From Magnetococcales bacterium WMHbin3 (lineage in GTDB: Bacteria > Pseudomonadota > Magnetococcia > Magnetococcales > Magnetaquicoccaceae): a DNA stretch of 64,000 bases. The stretch covers positions 34,466-98,465 of the forward strand of contig PDZX01000007.1 in NCBI GenBank assembly GCA_002753185.1, read 5' to 3'. The position numbers were made by a program, and so were the translations under genes. The number at the start of each line of letters is the position of its first letter. The first letter of the stretch is position 1. Below, one piece after another: positions 19,014-29,823 of this stretch. Under the pieces are notes generated by a model. It did no database searches and was not told the origin of the DNA. It saw only the letters and a program-made list of their open reading frames with translations.

Positions 19014-20462
19014 ATGCACATGCTGTTCGATCTGTTCAACGCCAGTGCCAGGCATATCGCCTGCGTCGTCGGGGTGAGCGGCCTGTCTCGACGGTTCAGT
19101 GCGGCATGCGAGACGATTCTCGGTTATCCGCCCGATGCGTTGCCCTCCCTGCGCGACGCGTCGCTGGTGCATCCCGACGATCTGACCGCCGTGCTGGATG
19201 CACTCGATCAGGTACTCGGTCAGCGGCCGGTCAGCGATTTCGTCTGTCGCTGCCGACATCGGGATGGCGGGTATCGCTGGCTGGAATGGCAGGCCATCCG
19301 GGCAGGGGAGGCGATTCATGCCGTGGCGCGCGACATCACGGAGCACAAGGCGGCTGTGGCGCTGGCCGAGGAGAGCGGTGCGGCCAGGAAGGAGTTCTTC
19401 TCCCTCATCGGTCATGAGGTCCGTACTCCCTTGCATGTCCTGTTGGGCATGTGCGGCATTTTGCAGGAGAGCGATCTGACCCCGGAGCAGCATCATTATA
19501 CCAACCTGATGCAGCAGGCCGGCAATACCCTGATGGGGATCGTCGATGACATTCAGGAGTTGTCACGGATCGAATCCGGCGGTATTGTCCCGCGCGCCGA
19601 TGCCTGCCAGCCGGTCGCGATCCTGCGCGGGGCCATCGAGGGGTTGCGATCCGTGGCATTGCAACAACAGGTGCGGGTGCGGGAACGGATCGAGGGGCAT
19701 CTCGTCGATCTGGTGGTCCAGGTGGATCCGGCCTGTTTGCGCCAAGTCATGCACAACCTGATCGGCCATGCCATCAAATCGACCCACCACTCCCAGCTTA
19801 CCGTCGCCATCTCCCTCTGGCCGGAGGATCGCCGGTCGCTGATGCTGACCATCGCCCGCGACGTGGACGACATTGCGCCCGATGGTCCGGAGTCGCGCGC
19901 GGAGCGCGGCGGGCTTGTCGGCGGCAATACGGGGCTTGCATTGGCTATTGCTCGCAAACTTGTGGCCGCGATGGGGGGCAGGCTGCGCGTGCGGGAGCGC
20001 GTGGGCGAAGGGGTGGATGTGGTCTGCATTCTGCCGGTCGGTGAGGCGGCGAGTGCGGCGTCGCCGGTCCTGGAAACCGGGGCCATGGAGATCCTGCTGG
20101 TGGAAAATTCCGAGGACAATCAGATTCTCTGCGAAGCCTATCTGAAACGGACCCCGCATCGCCTGACCATCGTCAATGATGGCATCGAGGCGCTCGATCG
20201 GGTGCAACGGCATCTGTTCGATCTGGTCCTCATGGATCTGCGCATGCCGAACATGGATGGTCTGGAGGCGACGCGGCGTATTCGTCTTTGGGAACGGGAG
20301 ACGGGTCGCGTGGCGCTCAAGGTGATTGCCTTGACGGCTCATGCCATGCCGACGACATTGCGCGAATGTCTGGATGCTGGATGTGATGATTTGCTGCAAA
20401 AACCATTCGAGAAGGCGGATTTGCTGCGTATAATTAATGAAAATTATAAGAAACATCCTTGA
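19014..20462 (+). CDS. Hybrid histidine kinase with degenerate ATP-binding domain
   Basis: A 482-residue cytoplasmic protein: PAS (about 10-110), HisKA with phosphoacceptor H134 (GHEVRTP), an HATPase-like domain (about 225-345) and a receiver domain (about 360-480) with phosphoacceptor D408 and a KPF lysine motif. The ATPase motifs look damaged. The N-box reads NLIGHAIKST, with His for the second Asn. The DTGIG box is replaced by DVDDIA. The ATP lid is missing, and the G2 box reads GGNTGLALAI. The receiver acidic pocket reads VENSED rather than VEDSED. It may be a pseudokinase or phosphotransfer scaffold. The start at ATG 19014 is a choice; 19020 is an alternative and the ribosome-binding site is weak. 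It is the first plus-strand gene of the signalling block. Confidence 0.85.
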   Translation: MHMLFDLFNASARHIACVVGVSGLSRRFSAACETILGYPPDALPSLRDASLVHPDDLTAVLDALDQVLGQRPVSDFVCRCRHRDGGYRWLEWQAIRAGEAIHAVARDITEHKAAVALAEESGAARKEFFSLIGHEVRTPLHVLLGMCGILQESDLTPEQHHYTNLMQQAGNTLMGIVDDIQELSRIESGGIVPRADACQPVAILRGAIEGLRSVALQQQVRVRERIEGHLVDLVVQVDPACLRQVMHNLIGHAIKSTHHSQLTVAISLWPEDRRSLMLTIARDVDDIAPDGPESRAERGGLVGGNTGLALAIARKLVAAMGGRLRVRERVGEGVDVVCILPVGEAASAASPVLETGAMEILLVENSEDNQILCEAYLKRTPHRLTIVNDGIEALDRVQRHLFDLVLMDLRMPNMDGLEATRRIRLWERETGRVALKVIALTAHAMPTTLRECLDAGCDDLLQKPFEKADLLRIINENYKKHP

Positions 20463-20495
20463 AGTGGCGACTGGTGGGTAGGGGATGATGTGCCG

Positions 20496-23400
20496 ATGAT
20501 GAAAAGATGGCAAAAAAACGGTTTTGATCTGCTGCATCGCCAACCCACAGCCTGGATTATTCTTGCGGTGGCCTTTGGTGTCACGCTATTCGTCTGGAGC
20601 ATGACCGATCAGGTCGTGCGTGAATTGGCCCGGGACCGCATGGCATACCGGGTCGAGGAGGCCCATCTTGCCATCGACAAACGGATGCTGGAATACGAAC
20701 AGGTGTTGCGTGGCGGCGCGGGCCTCTTCGACGCGGTCGAGGATGTCAGCCGGTCGATGTGGCGCGATTACGTGAACAGGCTGCGCATCGAGACCTACTG
20801 GCCCGGGATTCAGGGGATCGGCTTTTCCCTGATGATCCCGGCGGACAAACGGGAGGAGCACATCCGGCAAATCTGCGCGGAAGGTTTTCCCGGTTATGGC
20901 ATCCAGCCGGACGGGGAGAGGAATACCTACAGCGCCATCATCTATCTGGAACCCTTCCGGGACCGCAATCTGCGGGCCTTCGGCTACGACATGTTCTCCG
21001 AGCCGGTACGGCGCGAGGCGATGGAGCGGGCGCGCGACAGCGGCGAGTCGGCGGTTTCCGGCAAGGTGACCCTGGTCCAGGAGACCACCAGCGACGTGCA
21101 GGCAGGATTTCTGATGTACGTCCCGGTCTATCGTCCGGGCATGCCCGCCGCCACGGTCGAGGAGCGGCAGGCGGCGATCAAGGGATTCGTCTACAGTCCG
21201 TTCCGGGTCAAGGACCTGATGCGCGGCATTCTCGGTCATGGCGTTCCCGCCCTGGATTTCGAACTTTTCGATGGCCCGGAACCGTCCCCGGAGCATCTGC
21301 TGTTCGCTTCCGGGGAGTTTGCCGACGAGGCGTCGCGCCCCCGTTTCCGGATCACCCGACAGGTCGAATTGCCGGGACGGGTCTGGACCGTGCGCTTCCA
21401 GAGCCGTCCGGAGTTCGAGGCGGAGGTGGAGAGCCAGCAGCCCATGGTGATGCTGCTCATGGGGACGTTGACCTCTCTTTTGCTGTTCGGTATCTTTCGC
21501 GCCCTGGCCAGAAGACAGGAGGACATCCTGAGAGAGGCGCGCCGCATCGGCATGGAGCTGCACCAGGTCGAGGCCCGCTACCAACGCATGGTGGAAAACA
21601 TCGAGGAAGTCATCTTTCAGATCGATGCGGCGGGCTGCTGGCGATTTCTCAACCCGGCCTGGGAGGCGGTATCCGGCTTTGCGGTCGCCGAGACGCTGGG
21701 CAGGCGTTTTGCGGACTTTGTGCGTCCCGACGAACGGCCCCGTTTGCTGGGGCAATTCCAGGAACTGGTGAAAAAGGAGACGGATGCCGTCCGGGAGGAG
21801 GCGTGCGGCATCCATCGATCCGGAGAAGAGGTGTGGGTGGAACTCTACGCCAGCGTCATGACCGATGAGCAGGGTCGCGTGGCGGGGATCTTCGGGACGC
21901 TGCGGGACATCTCGGCGCGGCGCAAGACGGAGCTGGCCCTGCGTCGGGCGCGGGAAGCCGCCGAGACGGCCAACCGGGCCAAATCGGAATTTCTGGCCAA
22001 CATGTCCCACGAGTTGCGCACCCCGCTCAACAGCATGTTGATCCTGGCCCGCCTGATGAGCGCCGATCGCGCCTTGACGCCCGATCAACGGGAGTCGGCC
22101 CAGGTGATTCATGAAAGCGGCACGGATCTGTTGCGGCTGATCAATGAAATCCTGGATCTTTCCAAGATCGAGGCCGGACGCATGGAGGTGGTGGCGGAGG
22201 CCATGCGTTTCGACGACTTTCTCGACGCCATGAGTCGTCAGTTCCGGCCGGTGGTGCTTGCCAGGGGGCTGGAATGGCGCACGGAACTGGAAGATGGCCT
22301 TCCGGCAAACTTGATCACCGATTGGATCAAGGTGGAGCACATCGTCCGCAATCTTTTGTCCAATGCCGCCAAGTTCACTGCCAGGGGATCGGTCGCGCTG
22401 CGCATTCACCGTCCCGCGTTGCCGCAAGCCGGGCGTATCGCCTTGAGCGTGACCGATACCGGCATCGGCATTCCCGATGACAAGAAGGAGTTGATCTTCG
22501 AGACCTTCCGGCAGGCGGACAGCGCCACCAGCCGCAAGTATGGCGGCACCGGACTGGGGTTGGCCATCGTCCGGCATTACTCCCGGATGCTCGGCGGCGC
22601 GGTCACGCTGGAGAGCCGTCTGGACGAGGGCAGCACCTTTACTCTGCTGCTTCCGGAAGAGTTCCCCCATGCCGACAAGATCCGATCCGGCACGCCGCTG
22701 GATACGGTTTTGCCGGTCGCCGAGTTCCGCAATCCCCTGGTCACGGTCCTGGTGGTGGATGACGACGCGCGCAACTGTCTGGCCCTGGGCAAGATCCTGC
22801 AGGGCAGAGTCGGCCGGGTACTGGCCGCCGGGGATGGAGAGGAGGCCGTGCGGATGCTGCATGACCAGCCGGAGATCCACCTGGTGCTGATGGACATCAT
22901 GATGCCACGCATGGACGGTTATCAGGCCATGGAGGCGATCCGGCGGCTGCCGAGGTTTGCGAAACTGCCCATCATCGCCTTGACCGCCAAGGCCATGCCT
23001 GGGGATCGGGAACGTTGCCTTGCCGCCGGAGCCAGCGACTATTTGTCCAAGCCGGTCCAGGTGGAGCGTTTGTTCGCCTTGCTGACCGAGTGGCTGGGAA
23101 GCGTGGGCCTGGGGGATCTGGCGCCGGAGCGCCAGGAGTGGATGGCGCTCCCGGCATCGGAGGGTCCTTCGGTCGATTCTGGCGCACAGCTGTTGTGCAA
23201 CGGTCATCCGGCCACCCTGCTCTTGGTGGATGACGATGTCCGGGGCAACTTCTCCCTTGCCAGGAGTTTGCAGGATCGCGCGGGCAGGATCCTCATGGCC
23301 ACGGATGGATTGAGCACCATGCGACTGATGCGCGCCTATCCCGAAATCGATCTGGTGGTGATGGATCTCCTGATGCCCGGTATGGATGGGTTTGCGACCA

Positions 23401-23621
23401 TTGCCCGGATCCGCGGGGATCCCAGGCTGAGGAATACGCCGATCCTTGCCTTGACCGCCCTGGCCATGCCTGGCGATGAGCGGCGCTGCCTGGATGCGGG
23501 AGCGGACGATTATCTGAGCAAACCGGTGAATCCGGAACAGTTGTTCGGGAAAATGGTGGCGTTGTTATCCACCGGGTCCGGCAGGGCGGATGGAAGGGAG
23601 GCACGCAATGTCATGGCATGA
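20496..23621 (+). CDS. CHASE-PAS hybrid histidine kinase with two receivers
   Basis: A 1041-residue membrane sensor kinase. A first helix (about 19-36), an extracytoplasmic CHASE domain (about 55-300, with WPGIQGIGFS and GYDMFSEPVRREAM) and a second helix (about 318-335) form the input. A PAS domain (about 365-480) follows. The kinase core has H505 (SHELRTP), the N-box NLLSNAAKFT, DTGIGI and GGTGLGLAI, all intact. Two receiver domains end the protein, with phosphoacceptors D800 and D957. The start is ATG 20496 or 20499; a GTG at 20490 is also in frame. It lies 33 bases after the degenerate kinase and overlaps the next gene by 14 bases. Confidence 0.92.
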   Translation: MMKRWQKNGFDLLHRQPTAWIILAVAFGVTLFVWSMTDQVVRELARDRMAYRVEEAHLAIDKRMLEYEQVLRGGAGLFDAVEDVSRSMWRDYVNRLRIETYWPGIQGIGFSLMIPADKREEHIRQICAEGFPGYGIQPDGERNTYSAIIYLEPFRDRNLRAFGYDMFSEPVRREAMERARDSGESAVSGKVTLVQETTSDVQAGFLMYVPVYRPGMPAATVEERQAAIKGFVYSPFRVKDLMRGILGHGVPALDFELFDGPEPSPEHLLFASGEFADEASRPRFRITRQVELPGRVWTVRFQSRPEFEAEVESQQPMVMLLMGTLTSLLLFGIFRALARRQEDILREARRIGMELHQVEARYQRMVENIEEVIFQIDAAGCWRFLNPAWEAVSGFAVAETLGRRFADFVRPDERPRLLGQFQELVKKETDAVREEACGIHRSGEEVWVELYASVMTDEQGRVAGIFGTLRDISARRKTELALRRAREAAETANRAKSEFLANMSHELRTPLNSMLILARLMSADRALTPDQRESAQVIHESGTDLLRLINEILDLSKIEAGRMEVVAEAMRFDDFLDAMSRQFRPVVLARGLEWRTELEDGLPANLITDWIKVEHIVRNLLSNAAKFTARGSVALRIHRPALPQAGRIALSVTDTGIGIPDDKKELIFETFRQADSATSRKYGGTGLGLAIVRHYSRMLGGAVTLESRLDEGSTFTLLLPEEFPHADKIRSGTPLDTVLPVAEFRNPLVTVLVVDDDARNCLALGKILQGRVGRVLAAGDGEEAVRMLHDQPEIHLVLMDIMMPRMDGYQAMEAIRRLPRFAKLPIIALTAKAMPGDRERCLAAGASDYLSKPVQVERLFALLTEWLGSVGLGDLAPERQEWMALPASEGPSVDSGAQLLCNGHPATLLLVDDDVRGNFSLARSLQDRAGRILMATDGLSTMRLMRAYPEIDLVVMDLLMPGMDGFATIARIRGDPRLRNTPILALTALAMPGDERRCLDAGADDYLSKPVNPEQLFGKMVALLSTGSGRADGREARNVMA

Positions 23622-25953
23622 TTCCAGGATCCTCGTTGTGGACGACAAGCCCGCCAATCTGATGGCGATGCGGCGTCTGCTGCTGCCCTTGCGGGTCGAA
23701 ATCCTGGAAGCGCTCAGCGGTGAAGCGGCGTTGCAACTCGTGCTGCGGCATGACGTGGCCGTGATTCTGCTGGATGTGGACATGCCCGGCATGGACGGCT
23801 ACGAAGTGGCGGAAACGCTCAAGAATTTCACCGGCACCAAGCATATCCCTATTATTTTTCTTACAGCCGCATTCAACGATCATCCTCATCTGATCAAGGC
23901 CTATGAGTTCGGTGGTGTCGATTATCTGGAAAAACCTTTCGATGATCGTATCCTGCTGGCCAAGGTGAGGGTTTTTCTGGAATTGCACCAGGCCAGGCTT
24001 GCCCAGCAGCGGGCCATGGAACAGCTCGCCATCAGCGAGGCCAAGTTTCACGCCATGGTGGACCATGTCGGCATCGGCATGACGCGCGTGGATTTCGAGT
24101 ACGGGCAGTTGCTGGAGGTCAATCAGGCGTTCGCCACCATGCTGGGTTACGACTCGCCCGATGAACTCCAGGGCGTCAGCGTCGAGGAGATCACCCATCC
24201 CGACGACTTTACCGCCAACGTCGATCTGATTTGTCAATTGCGCGATCATGTCATTGATTCGTTTGTCTTGGAAAAACGTTATCTCACCAAGACCGCCATG
24301 GTGATCTGGGCGCGTGTGACCGTCTCGCGCATTCCAGGGCAGGAAGCCGGCCGGGAGTTCATGGTTTCCGCCATAGAGGAGATTACCTCCAGGAAACAGG
24401 CGGAAGAGATGTTGCGACGGGAAAAGAGACGCTATGAAATGTTCCTGCGCACCGCCGGGGATGGGATCCACATTTTGGATGAGGATGGCGGCATCGTGGA
24501 GTTCAGCGACTCCTTCGCCGCCATGCTCGGTTATTCCCACGCCCAGACCGCCACGCTCAACGTGCTGGATTGGGATGTGCATATCCCCCGCGAGCAGTTG
24601 ATCGGCGCGGTCCGGTCGTTGATCAAAAAACAGGCCTCGTTCGAAACCAGACATCGGCGCAAGGACGGCGCCATTCTGGATGTGGAGATCCATGCCCGTG
24701 GTTTCGAAATGGATGGCAAGCCGTTTGTCTACGCGGCATCCAGGGACATCACGGATCGCAAGCGCATGGAGGAGGAACTGGCCAAGGCCAAGCAGGCGGC
24801 AGAGAGCGCCAATCTGGCGAAAAGCGAATTTTTGGCCAATATGAGTCATGAGATTCGCACGCCGATGAATGTGGTGCTGGGTATGGCGGAGATGCTGCTG
24901 GAGACGGAACTGGACGCGCAACAGCGGCATTACGCCCAGACCATGGACCGGTCGGGCAGGGCGTTACTGGATATCATCAATGATGTCCTGGATTTTTCCC
25001 GCATCGAGGCCGGACGCCTGACCTTGCTGGAATCGTCATTTTCGCCGGGCCGGCTGGTGGAAGAGACCGCGAACATGATGCGGATCGCCGCAGGACGCAA
25101 GGGACTGGTGCTGGAGACGGCGCTTGCCGTCGATCTGCCGGAGTTCATCCTGGGTGACGACAACCGGCTCAGGCAGATTCTGATCAATTTGTTGGGCAAC
25201 GCGATCAAATTCACCGAACGGGGCCGCATCGAACTGCGCGTGCTGCGCGACCCGGAGAGCACCGGCCATTTGTGCTTTTCGGTCGTGGATACCGGGATCG
25301 GCATCGCGCAATTACATCAGCAGCACATCTTCGGGCAGTTCACCCAGGCGGACACCAGCATCACCCGGCGCTTCGGCGGGACCGGGTTGGGATTGGCCAT
25401 CTCCAGGCGTCTGGTGGAGATGATGGGTGGGCGCATCTGGGTGGAGAGTGGTCTGGGAGAGGGCAGTGTCTTTCATGTTGTTCTGCCGGCGCGGGAAGTG
25501 CCTGCGACACGGGATGCGCGCGCCAAGGAGGCTGCGACCGGTGAGACGGGCCACATCCAGCCGCTTCGCATCCTTCTTGCGGAAGATGTCGAAGAAAATC
25601 AAATGCTTTTTTCCGCGTACCTCAAAAATACTCCCCATCGGTTGGATATGGTGAGCAACGGCCTGGAGGCGGTTGCACGGGTGCGGCGGGAAGTTTACGA
25701 TATGGTGTTCATGGATGTGCAGATGCCCGTGCTGGATGGCTACCAGGCCACGCGCCGCATTCGTGAGTGGGAAAGGGAGGCGGGGCGTTTGCGGCTCGCA
25801 ATCGTCGCATTGACGGCCCATGCCATGGATGGCGAACAGCAACGCAGCCAGGAGGCGGGTTGTGACCTGTATCTCGCCAAGCCGATCGGCAAGCGGGCGT
25901 TACTGGAAGTGATTCGGCATTTCGCCATCCGGAGTCGCGCGGAACAGGGGTGA
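23608..25953 (+). CDS. REC-PAS-PAS hybrid histidine kinase with terminal receiver
   Basis: A 781-residue soluble kinase with no membrane segment. An N-terminal receiver (1-125, phosphoacceptor D56, K in YLEKPF) could take phosphate from an upstream kinase. Two PAS domains (about 145-260 and 275-390) follow. The kinase core has H414 (SHEIRTP), [16 protein letters not shown] and [10 protein letters not shown] second receiver ends the protein (D703). The start ATG 23608 has GGAAGGGAGG upstream at good spacing; ATG 23590 in frame is less likely. It overlaps the upstream kinase by 14 bases, so expression is coupled. The architecture suggests a relay intermediate. Confidence 0.92.
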   Translation: MSWHDSRILVVDDKPANLMAMRRLLLPLRVEILEALSGEAALQLVLRHDVAVILLDVDMPGMDGYEVAETLKNFTGTKHIPIIFLTAAFNDHPHLIKAYEFGGVDYLEKPFDDRILLAKVRVFLELHQARLAQQRAMEQLAISEAKFHAMVDHVGIGMTRVDFEYGQLLEVNQAFATMLGYDSPDELQGVSVEEITHPDDFTANVDLICQLRDHVIDSFVLEKRYLTKTAMVIWARVTVSRIPGQEAGREFMVSAIEEITSRKQAEEMLRREKRRYEMFLRTAGDGIHILDEDGGIVEFSDSFAAMLGYSHAQTATLNVLDWDVHIPREQLIGAVRSLIKKQASFETRHRRKDGAILDVEIHARGFEMDGKPFVYAASRDITDRKRMEEELAKAKQAAESANLAKSEFLANMSHEIRTPMNVVLGMAEMLLETELDAQQRHYAQTMDRSGRALLDIINDVLDFSRIEAGRLTLLESSFSPGRLVEETANMMRIAAGRKGLVLETALAVDLPEFILGDDNRLRQILINLLGNAIKFTERGRIELRVLRDPESTGHLCFSVVDTGIGIAQLHQQHIFGQFTQADTSITRRFGGTGLGLAISRRLVEMMGGRIWVESGLGEGSVFHVVLPAREVPATRDARAKEAATGETGHIQPLRILLAEDVEENQMLFSAYLKNTPHRLDMVSNGLEAVARVRREVYDMVFMDVQMPVLDGYQATRRIREWEREAGRLRLAIVALTAHAMDGEQQRSQEAGCDLYLAKPIGKRALLEVIRHFAIRSRAEQG

Positions 25954-25965
25954 CGGGAGACGCAA

Positions 25966-28900
25966 ATGGCAAGGATGTTGGCGGATCAGCTTGATCTGAT
26001 CTATTTTTTTTATGGGTTGAGCTTTTTGATCCTGAGCGCGGTCTGCATGACCGTTGCCACGCGCGAGGAGTCTCGCATCCCATGGAAATGGCTCGGCGGG
26101 TTTGGTTTGGCGCATGGCATCGGCGAATGGTTGGATTTGGCGGCCCTGGTGATGGGCGATTTGTCGGCGTTTCCGAATGTGCGGTTATCTGTTCATGTTG
26201 TTTCGTTTTTATTGTTGGCGGAATTTTCATTAAGATTTTTTATTTCGAAAAAATATAGAAAATTTTATTTACCGGTCGCTGGTGTTGTTTTGTTTATTGT
26301 TATGTTGACGCAGGATGGCAACCACATCAACGCCCTGGTCCGTTACGGTGTCACGCTGCCCGCCTGCCTGATCGGGGCATGGTTCCTGTGGCGCACCTGC
26401 CCGCAGACGGATGCGCGGAGCCGAACCTGGTCGCGCCTGGGCGCCGTGGCACTGTTCGGCTATGGCCTGGTGGGCGGCCTGGTCGCGCCACCCAATTCAT
26501 TCTTGATCTCTTCATGGATCCATACGGAGATCTTTACCCAGTGGACCGGTCTGCCCATCCAGCTGGCGCGCGGCGGCATGGCGTTCGCCATGGCGGTGTC
26601 ATTCATGGGGGTGACCGGATACGCTTACAAAAAGCACTACATGGAGTTGTTTCTGGTCGGTTTCGCGATCCTGGTCGCCGGGGGGTGGATGCTGACGGAC
26701 TATCTGGGCAACCTGTTCAAGGAGGAACAAAGCCGGGAATTGCGCGTCCAATTGGCCAGCCTGGTCAACCGGTTGAACCATGAAATCTTCACTGTGAACG
26801 GTGGCGTGATCGCCCTGGCCGGCATCACCGACACCCTGCTGGACGCGACCCCTCTCTCCCCGGAACAGCAGGATGTCGCCAATCTGGCGGTCGATCAGAT
26901 GGCGGCCTCCGTCAAGGGGGTGGCCTATCTGATGGATCGGACGGGTCTGGTGCTGACCTCGTCCAATCGGGATGCCCCGACCAGCTTCGTCGGCCAGAAT
27001 TTCTGGTTCCGACCCTACTTCCAGCAAGCCATCGTCGGGCAAAACGGACATTATTTCGCCTATGGCGTCACCTCCAGGGAACCCGGTTACTATGCCAGCG
27101 CCCCGATTTACGGCAAGGGGAGACAACGGATCCTGGGGGTCGCGGTCATCAAGAAGACGCTCTCCCCCGAAGCATTGGGATTTTCGCAATGGGAAAATCT
27201 CTTTCTGAGCAGTCCGGACGGCATCGCCCTGTTGTCCAGCCAGGAGGGATTCGTCCCCACCCTTCTGTGGCCCGTTGCCCCGGCGACACTGCAACAATTG
27301 CATGACTCCAAACAGTTCGGTCCCCTGGTCGGCAAGGTCCCACTGTTCGAACAGGAGTTGCTCGATGGCGTTCATTTTCTGTTAAATTATAAACATTTTA
27401 TTGTCGGTCGATCGGGGATTCACGAATCGGGTTGGTCGCTCATGGTGCTGAAGCCGGAAAAGAACGCGCATGTGCAAAGGTCCCTTGGTATCCTCATCTT
27501 GGTCCTGATCAGCCTGTTCATGATCGCCTATTATCTTCTGTTGTACCGGGAAACGACCTTGTTGCACGATGCCCGCCGCCTGGCGGAAAGCGCCAATGTC
27601 GCCAAATCCGCGTTTCTCGCCAATATGAGTCATGAAATCCGTACCCCCATGAACGCCATCCTCGGCATGATTCATCTGGCCCTGCAAACCGAATTGACCT
27701 CGCAACAGCGCCATTACCTGACGCGCATCGAGCAGGCCGGTCAGTCGCTGTTGCATATCATCAACGATATTCTGGATTTTTCCAAAATCGAGTCCGGCAG
27801 GTTGACCCTGGAAACCATTCCGTTCTCCATGGACAAGGTGGCGGATCATGTGACCGCCATGGCCGCCCCCAAAACCCGGGGCAAGGCCCTGGAACTGATC
27901 GTGGACGTGGATCCCGGCATTCCCGCCCTGCAGGGGGATCCCCTGCGGTTGGGGCAGATCCTGCTCAATCTGGTGGCCAACGCGGTCAAATTCACCGATG
28001 CCGGGGAGGTCTGTTTCGGGATCGCCTTGCGGGAACGCCACGACACCCATGCCGTGATTGCCTTCACGGTGCGCGATTCCGGCATCGGCATGAGCGGGGA
28101 GGAGGTCGGTCGCCTGTTTCAGGCGTTCAGCCAGGCGGATGCCTCCACCACCCGCCGCTTCGGCGGGACCGGCCTGGGGCTGGCCATCAGTCGTCAACTC
28201 GTGGAGAAGATGGGGGGCTGTCTGGTCGTCACCAGCACTCCCGGCGAAGGCAGCCAGTTTCAGTTTCTGCTGAGTTTGCCGTATGCGCAAACCGAACCCG
28301 CCTCCGAGTCGCGGGTCGTGCCCGATTTCTTGAATGGCAAACGGATCCTCATCGCCGATGATCATGCCCTGGCGCGCCGCGTGTGCCGTGACATGCTGCT
28401 GCCCTGGGGCTGCCGCGTGGCCGAGGCCGACAATGGCCGCCAGGCCGTGGCAAGCGTCAAACAGGCCATCGCCAACAACGCGCCGTTCGACCTGGTGCTC
28501 ATGGATTGGCGCATGCCGGGCATGGATGGCATGGAGGCCATCCTCTGCCTGAAGAACGAACTGGGGGAGCATGCCCCACGGGTGATCCTGTTGACGGCTT
28601 ATGGGCACGAGGAGGTCATGGAGGCGTCCATGCCGGAGGGCCAACCCAATTTTCTGCAAAAACCGGTCACGGCTTCCACATTGCTGGAAACCATCATGGC
28701 CATCTTCATGCCGCGCGTCATGCCGAAAAGCGAGCCATCGGCGCGGCATTATCGCATCACGGGCAATCTCCTGCTGGTGGATGACAACGCCATCAATCGG
28801 GATGTGGCGCTGGGTTTCCTGCGGCGGACAGACCTGCGGGTGGAGGTGGCCTGCCATGGTGCGGAGGCCATCGAGAAGATTTGGACGCAACCGTTCGATA

Positions 28901-29823
28901 TCGTCCTGATGGATGTGCAGATGCCGGTGATGGATGGTTACGAGGCAACCCGCCGCATTCGCCGGGAGGAGCGGTTTCGTGATCTGCCGATCATCGCCAT
29001 GACCGCCAATGCCCTGGTCGGGGATCGGGAATTGTGCCTGGCCGCAGGGATGAGCGACTATCTGGCCAAACCCATCGATCCGCACGCGTTTTTCGAAATT
29101 TTGGGCAAGTGGTGTCCCAGTGGCGCGACGCGGGAGGAGTCGCCAACCCCGCCAGCCGATCCGGTCGCGGCGGAGGATGCACGGGACGGTCTGCCGCCCC
29201 TGCCGGGTCTGGACACCCGGATCGGGTTGATGCATATGGGGGGCAGCGTGGCGCTCTATTTGGACGTGCTCGGCAAGTTGGCCGACAGGTTGAAGGACGC
29301 TGGCCAAACCATGTCCGACCAGTTGGCGTCGGGTGACCTGGAGTCCCTCGAACGATTCGCGCACACCCTCAAGGGACATGTCAAGATGGTCGGCGCTCCG
29401 CGTTTGGGCCAGATTGCGCTGGAGGTGGAACGGTCGGCGCGGGAAAAGGGGGATGAGATGGTGTTGCGTGCGTTGGTGCAACAGTTCTCACGGCAACTGG
29501 AAGCCTTGCGCGAGATGTTGGACCAGGCGTTGCCGCGCCGCGTGGAGGAAGCGGAGGCGCCGCAGGACGGGGTCACGGATTGGGGCGCCTTGACGCCTGT
29601 TTGCCGGACATTGTACAAGCAATTCCATCTGTTCGACATGGATGTGGAGGGGGGATTGACGGAGTGGGCACGAATTGCCGGCGGGCGTCGGGAGCGTGAG
29701 TTGTTGCAGCGCTTCCGAACGTACCTGCGGACTTATGATTTTGACGGATGCACGCATGCCATGACGGCCTGGGCGGAAGAGGTTGGCATCTCGTTGGAGG
29801 ATGGAGATGGGAGTGAGCGGTGA
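25966..29823 (+). CDS. Multi-TM Cache hybrid kinase with two receivers and Hpt
   Basis: A 1285-residue phosphorelay kinase. Residues 1-250 contain about eight hydrophobic helices, like a 7TM/MASE-type input. An extracytoplasmic Cache-like domain (about 255-500, with [14 protein letters not shown] and GYYASAPIY) and another helix (about 508-530) follow. The kinase core has H556, an intact N-box, DSGIGM and GGTGLGLAI. Two receivers have D847 and D983. An Hpt domain carries H1133 ([13 protein letters not shown]), so a full His-Asp-His relay could occur within one protein. A C-terminal helical extension of about 100 residues is unassigned. A patch at 26,180-26,310 is unusually AT-rich. It follows the previous kinase by 12 bases. 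Confidence 0.92.
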   Translation: MARMLADQLDLIYFFYGLSFLILSAVCMTVATREESRIPWKWLGGFGLAHGIGEWLDLAALVMGDLSAFPNVRLSVHVVSFLLLAEFSLRFFISKKYRKFYLPVAGVVLFIVMLTQDGNHINALVRYGVTLPACLIGAWFLWRTCPQTDARSRTWSRLGAVALFGYGLVGGLVAPPNSFLISSWIHTEIFTQWTGLPIQLARGGMAFAMAVSFMGVTGYAYKKHYMELFLVGFAILVAGGWMLTDYLGNLFKEEQSRELRVQLASLVNRLNHEIFTVNGGVIALAGITDTLLDATPLSPEQQDVANLAVDQMAASVKGVAYLMDRTGLVLTSSNRDAPTSFVGQNFWFRPYFQQAIVGQNGHYFAYGVTSREPGYYASAPIYGKGRQRILGVAVIKKTLSPEALGFSQWENLFLSSPDGIALLSSQEGFVPTLLWPVAPATLQQLHDSKQFGPLVGKVPLFEQELLDGVHFLLNYKHFIVGRSGIHESGWSLMVLKPEKNAHVQRSLGILILVLISLFMIAYYLLLYRETTLLHDARRLAESANVAKSAFLANMSHEIRTPMNAILGMIHLALQTELTSQQRHYLTRIEQAGQSLLHIINDILDFSKIESGRLTLETIPFSMDKVADHVTAMAAPKTRGKALELIVDVDPGIPALQGDPLRLGQILLNLVANAVKFTDAGEVCFGIALRERHDTHAVIAFTVRDSGIGMSGEEVGRLFQAFSQADASTTRRFGGTGLGLAISRQLVEKMGGCLVVTSTPGEGSQFQFLLSLPYAQTEPASESRVVPDFLNGKRILIADDHALARRVCRDMLLPWGCRVAEADNGRQAVASVKQAIANNAPFDLVLMDWRMPGMDGMEAILCLKNELGEHAPRVILLTAYGHEEVMEASMPEGQPNFLQKPVTASTLLETIMAIFMPRVMPKSEPSARHYRITGNLLLVDDNAINRDVALGFLRRTDLRVEVACHGAEAIEKIWTQPFDIVLMDVQMPVMDGYEATRRIRREERFRDLPIIAMTANALVGDRELCLAAGMSDYLAKPIDPHAFFEILGKWCPSGATREESPTPPADPVAAEDARDGLPPLPGLDTRIGLMHMGGSVALYLDVLGKLADRLKDAGQTMSDQLASGDLESLERFAHTLKGHVKMVGAPRLGQIALEVERSAREKGDEMVLRALVQQFSRQLEALREMLDQALPRRVEEAEAPQDGVTDWGALTPVCRTLYKQFHLFDMDVEGGLTEWARIAGGRRERELLQRFRTYLRTYDFDGCTHAMTAWAEEVGISLEDGDGSER

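Noticed and set aside
20586..23207. An 873-residue minus-strand frame inside the CHASE hybrid kinase
   Set aside because: It is antisense to a kinase with all canonical motifs; composition is typical of a shadow frame. Similar shadows lie opposite the other kinases.
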